NCBI RefSeq assembly: GCF_000226215.1
Contig: NZ_AGFF01000023.1
Span: 494,720-558,719, forward strand
Length of the DNA stretch: 64,000 bases
From: Dietzia alimentaria 72
Lineage (GTDB): Bacteria > Actinomycetota > Actinomycetes > Mycobacteriales > Mycobacteriaceae
Reading direction: 5' to 3'
In this document: positions 45,482-58,061 of the stretch, in pieces
Numbering within the stretch: position 1 is the first letter of the stretch
Layout: every line of letters begins with the position of its first letter
The notes under the pieces: generated by a model
Told to the model about the DNA's origin: nothing
The model's database searches: none
What the model saw: only the letters and a program-made list of their open reading frames with translations
Translations under genes and position numbers: made by a program

Positions 45482-45576
45482 GCGTGGAGTCCTTCCCGGT
45501 CACGAACAGTTCCCACCACCGTACGCAGGCCATCGCGCCGAAGGAGGCGCGGCCCGCCGGTCCGCCGGTCCGAGCC

Positions 45577-46716
45577 CTAGCGTTCCGGGTCGATCTGACC
45601 GCGCAGTCTGCGCATCGCCTCGGTGGAGAGCATCCGGTCCCCTGCGCGAGCGGCCAGATGGTCGGCCGCGAGGTCCGCGGCCGAGGGACGGTAGGGCGAC
45701 GACTGCGGGGTGACACCGTTCTCCCGCGCGATTCCAGCAAGCCTCTCCGCTTCCGCCACGGCGGTGTCCGCACGGGACTCCACGGACTCCACGAGTTCGC
45801 GGAAGGCGACCGCACGCTCGACGACCTCAGCCCATACTTCGTCGATCGACGCACCCATACCCGTCAACGTGGTGAACCCGTCACTCGCCAGCGGTACGCC
45901 CGCCGACGCAGCGGCCTCCCGCAAACGGCAGAGGTCCACGGAAAGGCCCATGACCTCACTCTCGGCGTCGAACTGTAACCGGATTTCCTCGACTGAACGC
46001 CCGCCCCGTGCGTACGCTCGCAACAGCCGGTCGTACAGCCCACCGACCTCCATGAGCATCGCCGTATACATCTCCGGGATCCGGCGCCGGTCCGCACGGA
46101 TCTGAGGTATCGACGGCAACGAACGCACCGCCGTCTGCATCCGCTCGGGCAGGACGACTCGTCCCATCCCCCGTTGCCCGTAGGCCGCGGCAACCGTGCC
46201 CAGTTCTGCGAGCGTCCTGGGTACCAGCGGGACCGGTGCCATTGTGGGCGTGGACGCCAGCGCGTCAAATAGACGACCGCGGTCATCGGTGTCAAGGTGG
46301 ACTCCACGTCGCCGGTCCGCCCGGATGTCCTTGATTCTGAAGGCGAACACCCCGGCCCCCCGCGTGAAACTCGTCCGGAGAACGAGATACTTCCGGTCCA
46401 GCTCGGCCAATCGGGTTCGAAGGGCCACCCGGAGCATCGACGACACCGGTGTCGCGATTATTCGTCGCAGATCGTGACGCTGCTCCTCGATGATGCGCAC
46501 CTGATGAAAGCCGCCGACCGTGGGGAACTGCAGGTTCCGTTGCAGACGCGCCCGCACAACCTCACCGATACGCGACTCAACCAACCCGCAAGCCACGAGC
46601 AGTGCCGAGCGGTCGGTCAGTTCCGCGACAGGGGCCTGCCCCTCCCCGAGACACATCCGGTCGATATCGGACACAATCCGATCCCGCGCGGTGTGCGCCG
46701 TGCTCTCGTCCCCCAT
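45577..46716 (-). CDS. Protein of unknown function upstream of secA2
   Basis: 379 residues from ATG 46716, with an excellent GAGGAGGGG ribosome-binding site. It is soluble, Arg-rich and mostly helical by appearance, with repeated amphipathic stretches and a possible coiled coil at about residues 310-350 (AVAFRELVESVESRADTAVAEAERLAG). There is no nucleotide-binding, membrane or secretion signature. It lies 95 nt before secA2 on the same strand and could be in its transcription unit. M. tuberculosis has a different gene (ilvG) near this point. I do not recognise a family. Confidence 0.8.
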   Translation of the reverse strand: MGDESTAHTARDRIVSDIDRMCLGEGQAPVAELTDRSALLVACGLVESRIGEVVRARLQRNLQFPTVGGFHQVRIIEEQRHDLRRIIATPVSSMLRVALRTRLAELDRKYLVLRTSFTRGAGVFAFRIKDIRADRRRGVHLDTDDRGRLFDALASTPTMAPVPLVPRTLAELGTVAAAYGQRGMGRVVLPERMQTAVRSLPSIPQIRADRRRIPEMYTAMLMEVGGLYDRLLRAYARGGRSVEEIRLQFDAESEVMGLSVDLCRLREAAASAGVPLASDGFTTLTGMGASIDEVWAEVVERAVAFRELVESVESRADTAVAEAERLAGIARENGVTPQSSPYRPSAADLAADHLAARAGDRMLSTEAMRRLRGQIDPER

Positions 46717-46891
46717 GCGCCCCTCCTCGGCCGCGCCCCGTCTGGACGCGTCACTTCCACGGAATATCACACCAGGTTCAACGGTGAATCCGGCACAAGT
46801 GTTCCTTTGTCAGGTCGAGAATCGACTTTGATCGTGAAGGACTCATCGGCGAGCTCGCCCTGTGTCTTCTTTGTAACCTCGGCAAATGGAC

Positions 46892-46927
46892 GAAACCCCG
46901 GGCCGGATTTCTCCGACCCGGGGTTTC
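46892..46927 (-). terminator. Terminator following tRNA-Pro
   Basis: An 11-bp perfect stem (GAAACCCCGGG with CCCGGGGTTTC) around a 14-base loop lies six nt after the tRNA 3' end. It would end transcription of the tRNA before the secA2-linked genes. Confidence 0.75.
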
Positions 46928-46933
46928 TCTGTG

Positions 46934-47007
46934 TCGGGCTGACAGGATTTGAACCTGCGACCCCATCACCCCCAGTGATGTGCGCTACCAAGCTGCGCCA
47001 CAGCCCG
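46934..47007 (-). tRNA. tRNA-Pro (anticodon GGG)
   Basis: The minus strand folds as a cloverleaf: acceptor stem CGGGCTG/CAGCCCG, D-arm GCGCAGCTTGGTAGCGC, anticodon stem CATCA/TGATG with loop CTGGGGG (anticodon GGG), and T-arm with GGTTCAAATCC. The discriminator is A. Only CA, not CCA, follows in the genome, so the CCA end is added after transcription. It lies 71 nt after der. Confidence 0.95.
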
Positions 47008-47078
47008 TCCGCCTCCGCTTCTCGCGCGGCGACTGGATCAGACTAGCGCAAACGTGCGCGCGCACTCCAATCGGCTGG

Positions 47079-48536
47079 TCACTTGCGCTGTCGTCGTTCC
47101 TTGACGCGCACGTTGACCCGGACCGGGGAACCGTCGAATCCGAAGGTCTCCCGCAGTCGGCGCTCGAGAAAGCGCCTATACCCGGCCTCCAGGAATCCTG
47201 TCGAGAAGAACACGAACGTCGGTGGCCGAGTGGTTGCCTGGGTGCAGAAGCGGATCCGCGGCAGTCGCCCGCCTCGCATGGGCGGTGGCGTGGCGGCGAC
47301 GACCTCACTCATCCACGTATTGAGTGGACCCGTGGGAATCCTCTTGTCCCACGAGTCGAGGGCGGCCTCCATCGCGGGCACCAGCTTGGCCAGCGCGCGC
47401 CCCGTTGTGGCGGAGATGTTGACCCGGTGAGCCCAGCTCAGAATCCTGGACAGCTCGCGGTCGATCTCCTTGTCGAGATCGTAGCGTCGGTCCTCGTCGA
47501 CGAGGTCCCACTTGTTGAACGCGATCACGAGGGCGCGGCCGGCATCGGCGACCATGGAGATCACGCGGAGGTCCTGCTCTGTGATCGGCTCGGACGCGTC
47601 GAGGAGCAGCACCACCACTTCCGCGGCCTCAATGGCACCGCGAGTCCGTAGCGAGGCGTAGTACTCGTGTCCGTACGCCTGGTTGACCTTGCGTCGTAGC
47701 CCCGCGGTATCCACGAAACGCCATTCACGGCCGCCGAGCTCGACGAGCGAGTCGACGGGGTCGACCGTAGTGCCCCCGACGTTGTCGACCACCGAGCGTT
47801 CCTCACCAGTCAGTTTGTTGAGCAGACTCGACTTTCCGACGTTGGGCTTACCGACCAACGCCACGCGGCGGGGGGCGTTGGTGGCCTCACGCATGCGGGC
47901 CTTGGAGGGCAGAAGCCTCATGATCTCATCGAGCAGGTCCGCCGTGCCCCGTCCGTGGGCCGCCGAGAGTGCGAAGGGCTGGTCGAGGCCGAGCCCCCAG
48001 AATTCCGCCGCCTCGAGTTCGGCCTTCTCGCTGTCGACTTTGTTGACGGCGAGGACTACCGGAGTGTCGGAGCGACGCAGACTCTTGGCGACCGTCGCGT
48101 CCGCGGCGGTAATTCCGACGGTGCCGTCACAAACCAGCACGATGAGGTCTGCCGTGCTCATGGCGATCTCCGCCTGCTGGGCGATGGACCGGTGCATGCC
48201 CTTAGCGTCCTGCTCCCAGCCTCCGGTGTCCTGAACCATGAAGGCGCGACCATTCCACAGCGCCTCGTAAGACACGCGGTCCCGGGTCACGCCCGGCACG
48301 TCCTCGACGACGGCCTCACGACGGCCGATAATCCGGTTGACGAGGGTGGACTTACCGACGTTGGGTCGGCCCACGATCGCGACCGTGGGCAGGATCTCCA
48401 CGTTCTCGGTCGCCGTACCGATCTCGTCGGCCCAGTCCTCGGCCACGGACTCCCAGTCGGTGTCGTCGTTCCAGCCGTCCTCGATGGTCTCCTCTGGCGG
48501 GCCCGCGGGAAGGTCGAAGTCCTCATGTGTCGTCAC
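47079..48536 (-). CDS. der: Der (EngA), ribosome-assembly GTPase
   Basis: 485 residues with two tandem GTPase domains: first G1 [10 protein letters not shown]3 DTGGWEQ, G4 NKVD; second G1 [10 protein letters not shown]3 DTAGLRRK, G4 NKWD. A C-terminal KH-like domain follows, with a basic tail. It acts in 50S subunit maturation. The GTG start overlaps the cmk stop (GTGA), as in Rv1712-Rv1713. An acidic N-terminal extension of about 45 residues precedes the first GTPase domain. Confidence 0.96.
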   Translation of the reverse strand: MTTHEDFDLPAGPPEETIEDGWNDDTDWESVAEDWADEIGTATENVEILPTVAIVGRPNVGKSTLVNRIIGRREAVVEDVPGVTRDRVSYEALWNGRAFMVQDTGGWEQDAKGMHRSIAQQAEIAMSTADLIVLVCDGTVGITAADATVAKSLRRSDTPVVLAVNKVDSEKAELEAAEFWGLGLDQPFALSAAHGRGTADLLDEIMRLLPSKARMREATNAPRRVALVGKPNVGKSSLLNKLTGEERSVVDNVGGTTVDPVDSLVELGGREWRFVDTAGLRRKVNQAYGHEYYASLRTRGAIEAAEVVVLLLDASEPITEQDLRVISMVADAGRALVIAFNKWDLVDEDRRYDLDKEIDRELSRILSWAHRVNISATTGRALAKLVPAMEAALDSWDKRIPTGPLNTWMSEVVAATPPPMRGGRLPRIRFCTQATTRPPTFVFFSTGFLEAGYRRFLERRLRETFGFDGSPVRVNVRVKERRQRK

Positions 48537-49252
48537 TGTGCGTTCCCTTCTTCGGTGGCGCCGTGCGACGCGTGGATGCCCTCGGCCAGTGCGACCAGTC
48601 GATCGAGGACCTCGTCGAGGGTGAGGTCGGAGGTGTCGATCACCACGGCGTCCTCTGCGGGCCGGAGCGGGCTCGCGGCGCGGCTGGAATCTTTACGGTC
48701 CCGGTCGATCACGGCTGCGAGCACCCGGTCGTAGTCGGCCTCGCGTCCGGCTGCCAGGTCCTGGTCTGTGCGGCGCCGGGCGCGGATCTCCGCGCTGGCG
48801 GTGAGGTAGACCTTCACCTCGGCGTCGGGCAGGACCACCGTGCCGATGTCGCGTCCCTCAAGCACGACGGTACCGCCGGCTGAGGCGAGCCTGCGCTGGA
48901 CTTCGACCAGGTTCGCCCGGACCTCCGGCACGGCGGACACCGCGGAGACGTTCGCGGTGACGTGGGCGGTGCGGATCTCCTCGCTCACGTCCTCGCCCGC
49001 CAAGAGGACGCGTTCGGACCCCGCGTCGGTGCCGATCTCCAAGGGCAGGTCGGCGGTGACAGAGACCACCGCGGCGGCGTTCTCTGGGTCGATGCCGGCG
49101 CGCAGCACCTGCAGGGTCGCGACGCGGTACATCGCGCCAGTGTCGAGGTAGGCACCCCCGAGGCGTGCTGCCAGGGTGCGGGCCAGCGTCGACTTACCGG
49201 TTCCGGCGGGGCCGTCGATCGCGATACGACGTCGGATGGGCGTGGCGGTCAC
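48533..49252 (-). CDS. cmk: Cmk, cytidylate kinase
   Basis: 239 residues. P-loop [14 protein letters not shown] at about residues 12-25, then YLDTGAMYR, and [25 protein letters not shown] and the RRRTDQDLA lid region. It phosphorylates CMP and dCMP. It overlaps rluB upstream and der downstream by four nt each, giving a tightly coupled trio. Confidence 0.96.
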   Translation of the reverse strand: MTATPIRRRIAIDGPAGTGKSTLARTLAARLGGAYLDTGAMYRVATLQVLRAGIDPENAAAVVSVTADLPLEIGTDAGSERVLLAGEDVSEEIRTAHVTANVSAVSAVPEVRANLVEVQRRLASAGGTVVLEGRDIGTVVLPDAEVKVYLTASAEIRARRRTDQDLAAGREADYDRVLAAVIDRDRKDSSRAASPLRPAEDAVVIDTSDLTLDEVLDRLVALAEGIHASHGATEEGNAQ

Positions 49253-50007
49253 AGGCCCACCGCCTGATAGAGATCGGAGACCTCTTTGCGGTTGAGCTTG
49301 CGGAAGGTGCCGGCCCGCTGGTCCCCGAGCGGCACCGCGCCGAAGCGGGTCCGCACCAGCGACTCGACGGGGTGGCCGACTTCGGCCAGCAGGCGACGCA
49401 CGATGTGCTTGCGCCCTTCGTGGAGCACCACCTTGACCAGTGATCGGCCCTCGTGGACGTCGACGATCGCGAACTGATCGACCTTTGCTTGCCCGTCCTC
49501 CAGTTCCACACCCTCGCGCAGCTGCTTGCCCACGCCCTTGCCCACCACGCCTGTCACGGTGGCCATGTAGGTCTTGGACACCTCGTACGACGGGTGCATC
49601 AGGCGATGGGCGAGCTCGCCGTCGTTGGTCACCAGGAGCAGCCCCTCGGTGTCGGCATCGAGACGCCCCACGTGAAACAGGCGCTGACCTGCGTCCACCC
49701 GGTCCGCGACCAGGTCGCCGACGCAGGGCCTGCCCCGCTCGTCGGCCATGGTGGTGTGGTATCCCCTGGGTTTGTTGAGTGCGAGGTGGACGAGCGTGTC
49801 GTCCAGGACGATGCGGGTGCCGTCGACGCGGATCACCGCGGTGGCGGGATCGACCTTGATGCCCATTTCGCGCACGATCTTGCCGTCCACCTCGACCCTC
49901 CCTCGGGCGATGAGGTCTTCGGAGGCCCGGCGTGAAGCGACCCCCGCCTGGGCGAGGATCTTCTGTAGGCGTACCGGTGCGCCGTCTCGGCCAGCGGACT
50001 CTGTCAT
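49249..50007 (-). CDS. rluB: RluB-type 23S rRNA pseudouridine synthase
   Basis: 252 residues. An S4 RNA-binding domain (VRLQKILAQAGVASRRASEDLIARGRVEVDG) is followed by the RsuA/RluB/E/F catalytic domain with GRLDADTEGLLLVTNDGELAHRLMHP containing the catalytic Asp. It probably modifies helix 89-93 region uridines in 23S rRNA. ATG 50007; seven nt separate it from scpB. Confidence 0.93.
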   Translation of the reverse strand: MTESAGRDGAPVRLQKILAQAGVASRRASEDLIARGRVEVDGKIVREMGIKVDPATAVIRVDGTRIVLDDTLVHLALNKPRGYHTTMADERGRPCVGDLVADRVDAGQRLFHVGRLDADTEGLLLVTNDGELAHRLMHPSYEVSKTYMATVTGVVGKGVGKQLREGVELEDGQAKVDQFAIVDVHEGRSLVKVVLHEGRKHIVRRLLAEVGHPVESLVRTRFGAVPLGDQRAGTFRKLNRKEVSDLYQAVGL

Positions 50008-50014
50008 AGGTCAG

Positions 50015-50719
50015 TCACATCTCTTCGTCGTTGTGTCGTGGTTCCGGGTCGGGCGCGGAGTTCCTGCGCCGCCCCAGAGGTATCCGCGGGTCCTCCGCGG
50101 GATCGTCGCTCATCTCGTCGACGAGGTCTACGTCCGGCAGCAACGGGGCTATGTCCGGGAGCTCGTCAAGCGACGCGAGCCCTAATCTTTCCAGAAAAAG
50201 TTCCGTCGTCCTATACAGCATGCCCCCGGTCTCAGCGTCGGTGCCGCATTCCACGGCGAGACCGCGCGCCACGAGGGTCCGCATGACGCCGTCCACGTTG
50301 ACGCCGCGGACCGCCGCGATACGCGATCGGGTGACGGGCTGCCGGTAGGCGATCACCGCCAGGGTCTCAAGAGCCGCCCTCGTCAGGGTGGATCTGACAC
50401 CATCCGTGAGGAGCCGTTCGACATACGGAGCCAGCTCGCGACGGGTGTACAGTCGCCAGCCCTCGCCGCTGCGCCGCAGGTCCATCCCGCTACCCGCAGC
50501 GGTGAGCTCGTCGCGCCACTCGCGCAGTTCCGCGTCCACCTCCCCGGCGGTCGATTCGGCGGCCGAGGCGAGCACTCCTTCCGGTGTGGGTTGGTCCACC
50601 ACCAGCAGGAGCGCCTCCAACCGGGCGCGCAGTGGCGGTGCGTGCATATCGGGCTCAGTTGTCCCGTCGTCCCCGTCCGGCGCCGCCGGCGCCCCGTTCA
50701 CATCCGCTGTCACGTCCAC
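50015..50719 (-). CDS. scpB: ScpB, segregation and condensation protein B
   Basis: 234 residues. The twin winged-helix core (LEALLLVVDQPTPEGVLASA, LRRSGEGWRLYTRRELAPYVERLL, LTRAALETLAVIAYRQPVTRSRIAAVRGVNVDGVMRTLVARGLA) is complete; both tails are acidic and disordered. With ScpA and SMC it forms the condensin complex for chromosome segregation. GTG 50719 overlaps scpA by ten nt; GTG 50713 would give the local GTGA overlap style. Confidence 0.94.
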   Translation of the reverse strand: MDVTADVNGAPAAPDGDDGTTEPDMHAPPLRARLEALLLVVDQPTPEGVLASAAESTAGEVDAELREWRDELTAAGSGMDLRRSGEGWRLYTRRELAPYVERLLTDGVRSTLTRAALETLAVIAYRQPVTRSRIAAVRGVNVDGVMRTLVARGLAVECGTDAETGGMLYRTTELFLERLGLASLDELPDIAPLLPDVDLVDEMSDDPAEDPRIPLGRRRNSAPDPEPRHNDEEM

Positions 50720-51573
50720 TCGTCCCTTCCACGCGTCACCTCGTCGGCCTCCTCGCCGGTCCAGCTCACCAGGAGGGCACCCAGGGCCTCGTCCTGGGCA
50801 AGCGTGACCGCGCGCGCCCGGTACAACTCCAACAGGGCGAGAAACCTGGCGACGACGACGAGGGACTCCCCCACGCCGGCGACCAGCTCCTGAAAATCAA
50901 CCCATTCGCCCCGGCCCCGGAACCTCAGCAGCTCGAGGACCCGGGCAGCCTGCTCGGGAACCGAGACAACCGGGGTGTGGACGTGCCCCACCCCCACCTC
51001 TTCGATCGGTCGCGGACGAAACGCCACAGCGGCGATCGTGGCGAACTGATCCGGGTCGACGCCCAGCTCGACCTCCGGCAGCAGGCCCAGGAACTCCTCG
51101 TCCGGCCCGGCGGTGCGCGGGTACGAGCGCCGTGCGCTTCGGTCCAGTTCCGCGAACAGTTCCGCCACCCGCCTGAACGCGCGGAACTGCAGTAGGCGGG
51201 CGAAGAGCATGTCCCGCGCCTGCAGTAGAGCCAGATCCTCGAGGTCCTGCACCTCGCCGGACGGCACGAGCCGAGCCGTCTTGAGGTCAAGGAGGGTCGC
51301 GGCCACCACGAGAAACTCGGTGACCTCTTCGAGCCCGGCTTCCGCCCCGAGCTCGCGGGCGTGCGCGATGAAATCGTCGGTCACCGAGTGGATGGCCACT
51401 TCGGTCACGTCGAGTCGTCGCGAGTCGATGAGTTTGAGCAGCAGGTCAAACGGCCCGGTGAAGTTGGTGAGGTGGACGGTGAACTCCCGCGGCCCGACCT
51501 CGTCCACAGCTGCTTCCGGTGCCGCCCCGTCCGCGTCCGGCGAGGACTCGAGTCCGGTCACCGGCTTACTCAC
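50710..51573 (-). CDS. scpA: ScpA, segregation and condensation protein A
   Basis: 287-residue kleisin. The N-terminal SMC-binding region FTVHLTNFTGPFDLLLKLIDSRRLDVTEVAI is followed by VTEFLVVAATLLDLKTARLVP and a C-terminal winged helix (FLALLELYRARAVTLAQDEALGALLVSW). GTG 51573 overlaps the parA stop (GTGA). It partners ScpB and SMC. Confidence 0.95.
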   Translation of the reverse strand: MSKPVTGLESSPDADGAAPEAAVDEVGPREFTVHLTNFTGPFDLLLKLIDSRRLDVTEVAIHSVTDDFIAHARELGAEAGLEEVTEFLVVAATLLDLKTARLVPSGEVQDLEDLALLQARDMLFARLLQFRAFRRVAELFAELDRSARRSYPRTAGPDEEFLGLLPEVELGVDPDQFATIAAVAFRPRPIEEVGVGHVHTPVVSVPEQAARVLELLRFRGRGEWVDFQELVAGVGESLVVVARFLALLELYRARAVTLAQDEALGALLVSWTGEEADEVTRGRDEWT

Positions 51574-52466
51574 CTACCGCGCTGGATGACCTCGCGAGCC
51601 AAAGCCCGGTAGGCCTGCGCACCGGCAGATTTGGGCGCCCACGTTGTGATCGGCTCTCCTGCCACGGTGGTCTCCGGGAACCGGACTGTGCGGGTGACGA
51701 GGGTGTCGAAGACCTGATCGCCGAAGACCTCGACCACCCGGCCGAGCACATCTCGTGCGTGGACGGTGCGCCGATCGAACATCGTGATGAGAATCCCGGT
51801 CAGACGTAGACGTGGGTTGATCCGGTCGCGCACCTTGTCGATCGTGTCAGTGAGCAGGGCCAGTCCCCGCAGCGAGAAGTACTCGCACTCCATCGGGATG
51901 AGCACACCGTCCGAGCAGGCGAGCGCGTTGACGGTGAGCAGGCCCAGGGAGGGCTGGCAGTCGACGAGGACGTAGTCGTAGCGGTCGAGCACCGGGTACA
52001 GCGCGCGGCCGAGCGCCTGCTCGCGTCCGACCTCGTTGACCAGCTGAATCTCGGCAGCAGACAGATCGATGTTGGCGGGGATCAGGTCAACGCCCTCGAC
52101 CCGGGTACGGACCACCACCTCCTCCGTGGAGACCGTGTGATCCACCAGGAGGTTGTAGACGGTCAACTCGAGCTCGTGGTGCCTGATTCCCAGACCTGCG
52201 GAGAGCGCGCCCTGAGGGTCGAGATCCACCACGAGCACGCGGCGGCCGTACTCGGCTAGCGCGGCGGCGAGATTGATCGTGCTGGTGGTCTTGCCCACAC
52301 CGCCCTTCTGGTTGCACATCGAGAGCACCACTGCGGGGCCGTGCGTGGTCAACGGCTGGGGCTCGGGGATGGCCGAAAAACCCTGACCGGCTGCTGGGTC
52401 GTCGGCACCCAACAGCTCCGCGCGGGAGAACAGTGCGGGATCCATTGCCCCAGAGTCCTGCGCCAC
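51570..52466 (-). CDS. ParA/Soj-family ATPase (Rv1708-like)
   Basis: 298 residues. Deviant Walker A CNQKGGVGKTTSTINLAAAL near residue 50, Walker A' VVDLDPQGAL, and VLVDCQPSLGLLTVNAL (Walker B). It resembles Soj but lies in the scpAB cluster, away from any parB, so it is probably an orphan ParA assisting segregation or polarity. GTG 52466 has AGGAG upstream; ATG 52445 is an alternative. Confidence 0.92.
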   Translation of the reverse strand: MAQDSGAMDPALFSRAELLGADDPAAGQGFSAIPEPQPLTTHGPAVVLSMCNQKGGVGKTTSTINLAAALAEYGRRVLVVDLDPQGALSAGLGIRHHELELTVYNLLVDHTVSTEEVVVRTRVEGVDLIPANIDLSAAEIQLVNEVGREQALGRALYPVLDRYDYVLVDCQPSLGLLTVNALACSDGVLIPMECEYFSLRGLALLTDTIDKVRDRINPRLRLTGILITMFDRRTVHARDVLGRVVEVFGDQVFDTLVTRTVRFPETTVAGEPITTWAPKSAGAQAYRALAREVIQRGR

Positions 52467-52530
52467 CCGCGTCTCCTCTCGTTACCGTGTCATCCGCGCC
52501 CGGGTCTCCAGGCGGCGGTCTCCGGCCACG

Positions 52531-53481
52531 TTACCGTGCTCTGGGGTGGCACTCCGCCCAGACCTCGCGGAGCGTGTCCACGGTGACGAGTGTGTAAACC
52601 TGAGTCGTGGTCACCGAGGCGTGCCCCAGCAGCTCCTGGACCACGCGGATGTCCGCCCCGCCGTCGAGGAGATGGGTCGCGAATGAGTGCCGGAACGAGT
52701 GCGGCGAGATCTCCGCGTCGACCCCGGCGCGCCCCGCGGCCACCGTGACTGTGTTCCAGAGCGTCTGACGGGAGATCCTGCCGCCCCGTGTGTTGAGGAA
52801 AAGCGCCGGTCCCCCCTTGATCGCCAGTGCCGGCCGCCCGCGCACCAGGTAGGCGCCCACCGCGTCGCACGCCGGCCGCCCCACTGGTACGAGGCGCTCC
52901 TTTCCACCCTTGCCCCGCAGTATTACGGTGCCGCCCTCGGGATGGTCGAGCCCCTCGAGGTCGTCGACGTCGAGCCCCACGAGTTCCGCCGCACGCGCCC
53001 CGGTTGCGTAGAGAAGTTCGAGCATCGCGCGGTCGCGCAGACGTGCCGGGTCGGTGTCGGTCGCGGTGTCACCGGCGGACTCGATCACGGAGATCATCTG
53101 ATCCACCGGCACGGCCCTGGGCAGTCGTCGGGCAGGACGGGGCGGGGTCACCGAGGCGGCCGCGTCGACGGCTGCCACTCCGTCTCGCGCGGCGAAGCGG
53201 TGCAGCCCCCTCACAGCCGCCAGTGCTCGGGCCACGGAACTCGGGGCCAGAATTCGGTTACCGCGATCGGGGTCGGTGGTGGACAGCCTGGCCCGGAACG
53301 CCTCAACGTGGGCCTCGGTGACCGACCCCAGGTCGTCGACGCCTACTTCGGCGAGATGACGGCGATATCTATCGAGCTCACGACGGTAGGCGGCCAGGGT
53401 GTGGGGCGAGGCCCCCTTTTCGACGGCGAGGTGGTCCAGATAGCCGCGGATCTGCACTGCGGCCCCACCCTCGGATCCCAT
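52531..53481 (-). CDS. xerD: XerD-type tyrosine recombinase
   Basis: 316 residues. An N-terminal SAM-like core-binding domain ([35 protein letters not shown]) precedes the catalytic domain: Arg in [16 protein letters not shown], HxxR in [27 protein letters not shown] with the His and nucleophilic Tyr. It resolves chromosome dimers at dif. The context xerD-parA-scpAB is a chromosome-maintenance cluster. Confidence 0.94.
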   Translation of the reverse strand: MGSEGGAAVQIRGYLDHLAVEKGASPHTLAAYRRELDRYRRHLAEVGVDDLGSVTEAHVEAFRARLSTTDPDRGNRILAPSSVARALAAVRGLHRFAARDGVAAVDAAASVTPPRPARRLPRAVPVDQMISVIESAGDTATDTDPARLRDRAMLELLYATGARAAELVGLDVDDLEGLDHPEGGTVILRGKGGKERLVPVGRPACDAVGAYLVRGRPALAIKGGPALFLNTRGGRISRQTLWNTVTVAAGRAGVDAEISPHSFRHSFATHLLDGGADIRVVQELLGHASVTTTQVYTLVTVDTLREVWAECHPRAR

Positions 53482-53494
53482 TCCGAGCGACCCG

Positions 53495-54064
53495 TCAGGA
53501 CCGGTCGTCTATCTCACGGGCGGCGAGGATCCCGGCGACGGTGATCCCATTGACGATCCGGCCGTCCAGCACGGCGTCCACCGCCTCCGCGAAGGGCATC
53601 CACGCGATCTCCATGTCCGCTTCCTCGTGCTCCGGCTCGGGCCGGTCGACCTCGCGCAGGTCGGTCGCCAGATACACGTGGACCCGCTCGGTGCTGAATC
53701 CGGGAGACGGCACCAGTTGGATAACGTGACGCCACGTGCGCGCCTCGAGTCCGGTCTCCTCGACCAATTCCCGGCGCGCCGTGTCCACGGGCTCCTCCCC
53801 GTCCACGTCGCACAGTCCGGCGGGCAGCTCCCAGAGCCGCTCCCCCACCGCGTGGCGGTACTGCCGCACCATGACGAGACGATTGCCGGCGTCGAGCGCC
53901 GCAATCGCCACGGCGTCGTCGTGGTCGCAGATCTCGCGATCGGCTGTGCCCCCGCCCGGCATGGTCAGGGTGTCCACACGTAACCGGACCACGCGGCCGT
54001 CAAAGATCCGACGACTCGCGACGGTCCGGTAGTCATGGGACCCCGGGGCACCTCTGTCCGACAC
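53495..54064 (-). CDS. Nudix hydrolase, ADP-ribose pyrophosphatase-like (Rv1700-like)
   Basis: 189 residues. The Nudix box is contiguous: [26 protein letters not shown], and [19 protein letters not shown] precedes it as in ADP-ribose pyrophosphatases. It hydrolyses nucleoside diphosphate derivatives, most likely ADP-ribose. GTG 54064 lies five nt after the pyrG stop. Confidence 0.9.
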   Translation of the reverse strand: MSDRGAPGSHDYRTVASRRIFDGRVVRLRVDTLTMPGGGTADREICDHDDAVAIAALDAGNRLVMVRQYRHAVGERLWELPAGLCDVDGEEPVDTARRELVEETGLEARTWRHVIQLVPSPGFSTERVHVYLATDLREVDRPEPEHEEADMEIAWMPFAEAVDAVLDGRIVNGITVAGILAAREIDDRS

Positions 54065-54069
54065 GGTCC

Positions 54070-56829
<2,760 letters not shown>

Positions 56830-56833
<4 letters not shown>

Positions 56834-58002
56834 CGGACGAGCTCCTGGACCCAGAGCGCGAAGGAATTCCAGGTCTCCACGGCCCAGACCAGCAGCTCTT
56901 GCGCCGAGTCCCGCGCCACCACGACGGCGGCCACGGCGATCAGCGCCGCCAGGACAAGGAGGGCGACGCCGATCCCGGCCCCGCGCGAACGGTAGAGAGT
57001 GGAGCACGCGTCGGCGTGGACCAGGCGGGACGAGACGGCGGTATCGACCATGGTCGACGACGGAGCGGAGGAATCGCCGAAGGCGTTCTCGAGCCCGCGG
57101 CCCTCACCGGTCACCACGATCATCTCGGCACCCCCGTGGAAGGCCAACAGCAGCGCCATATCCCGCGCGGTTGCGGCGGCGGGGAACGTGGTGGCTCCGA
57201 CGCCCAGCTCGGTGACTCGCTCCAGCCCCTCGGCACGACCGTCGCGATCAGCGGGGATCACCAGGACAGATACATCGGTGAGCACTTCGTCCGAGACCTC
57301 GGTGGGGGTGGCGACGACGACGTCAGCAGTCATGCGGGCCGAACGCAGCAGCTCGGCCCCACCGTCGACACCGATGAGCAGCGGCCGGTACTCCTTGATG
57401 AACGGCTTGAGATCAGCGAGCTGGTCGCGGGAGACCTCGCCACCGGTCACCACAACGACATGACGGTCCGTGAACTCGACGTCGAGCTCGGGCAACCCCT
57501 CGCCGTCGAGAAGCAGCTGGTGCTCGATGCTGAGAAACTCGGTGGCGTTGGCAAGGTGCGCAAGAGCCGACTCGACATAGCCCTTCTCCGCCGTGTCGAC
57601 CTCCGTGAGGAGGGTGGTCGAGTCCGCCTCGCGGCCGCTCGCGATCTCGTCCTCGGATTTGGCTGCATAGACCATGCCACCATCGATCCGCACGCGGGTG
57701 CCGTCGGCGACCTCTGAGAGGTCGGCGTCCTCCAGCACGGGGACGGTCGATGCCGCGAGGATGCGGAACGCCGCACGCGGCAGCATGTCCTCACCCTCGC
57801 GCGGCACATGCACGACGGCGGCGACACCAGCGTCGACGAGCCACCGCGCGGTGTCGGCCGAGGTCCGGTTGAGGTCGAGCACGGCGACGTCTTTGGGACC
57901 GAGCTTCCTCGACAGCGGTGAACCCGCACGGACCTGACGAACGATGCCGGCGACACCGGCGAGGTCGTTGGAGCGGCGGCTGAGCAGACCCGACATCTTC
58001 AT
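56830..58002 (-). CDS. steA: SteA-like cytokinetic protein (Rv1697-like)
   Basis: 390 residues. An N-terminal thiamin-pyrophosphokinase-like domain (GPKDVAVLDLNRTSADTARWLVDAGVAAVVHV; DRHVVVVTGGEVSRDQLADLKPFIKEYRPLLIGVDGGAELLRSARMTADVVV) is followed near the C-terminus by one transmembrane helix (IGVALLVLAALIAVAAVVVA). C. glutamicum SteA is a divisome-linked protein acting with SteB. ATG 58002 or 57996 are possible starts. The coupling to the mctB-like gene fits a complex. Confidence 0.88.
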
Positions 58003-58061
58003 GTGCCCGAGTATCACGCGTGTGATTCGAGTGACGAGGGAGGTCGGCTCGGCGTGTCGCC

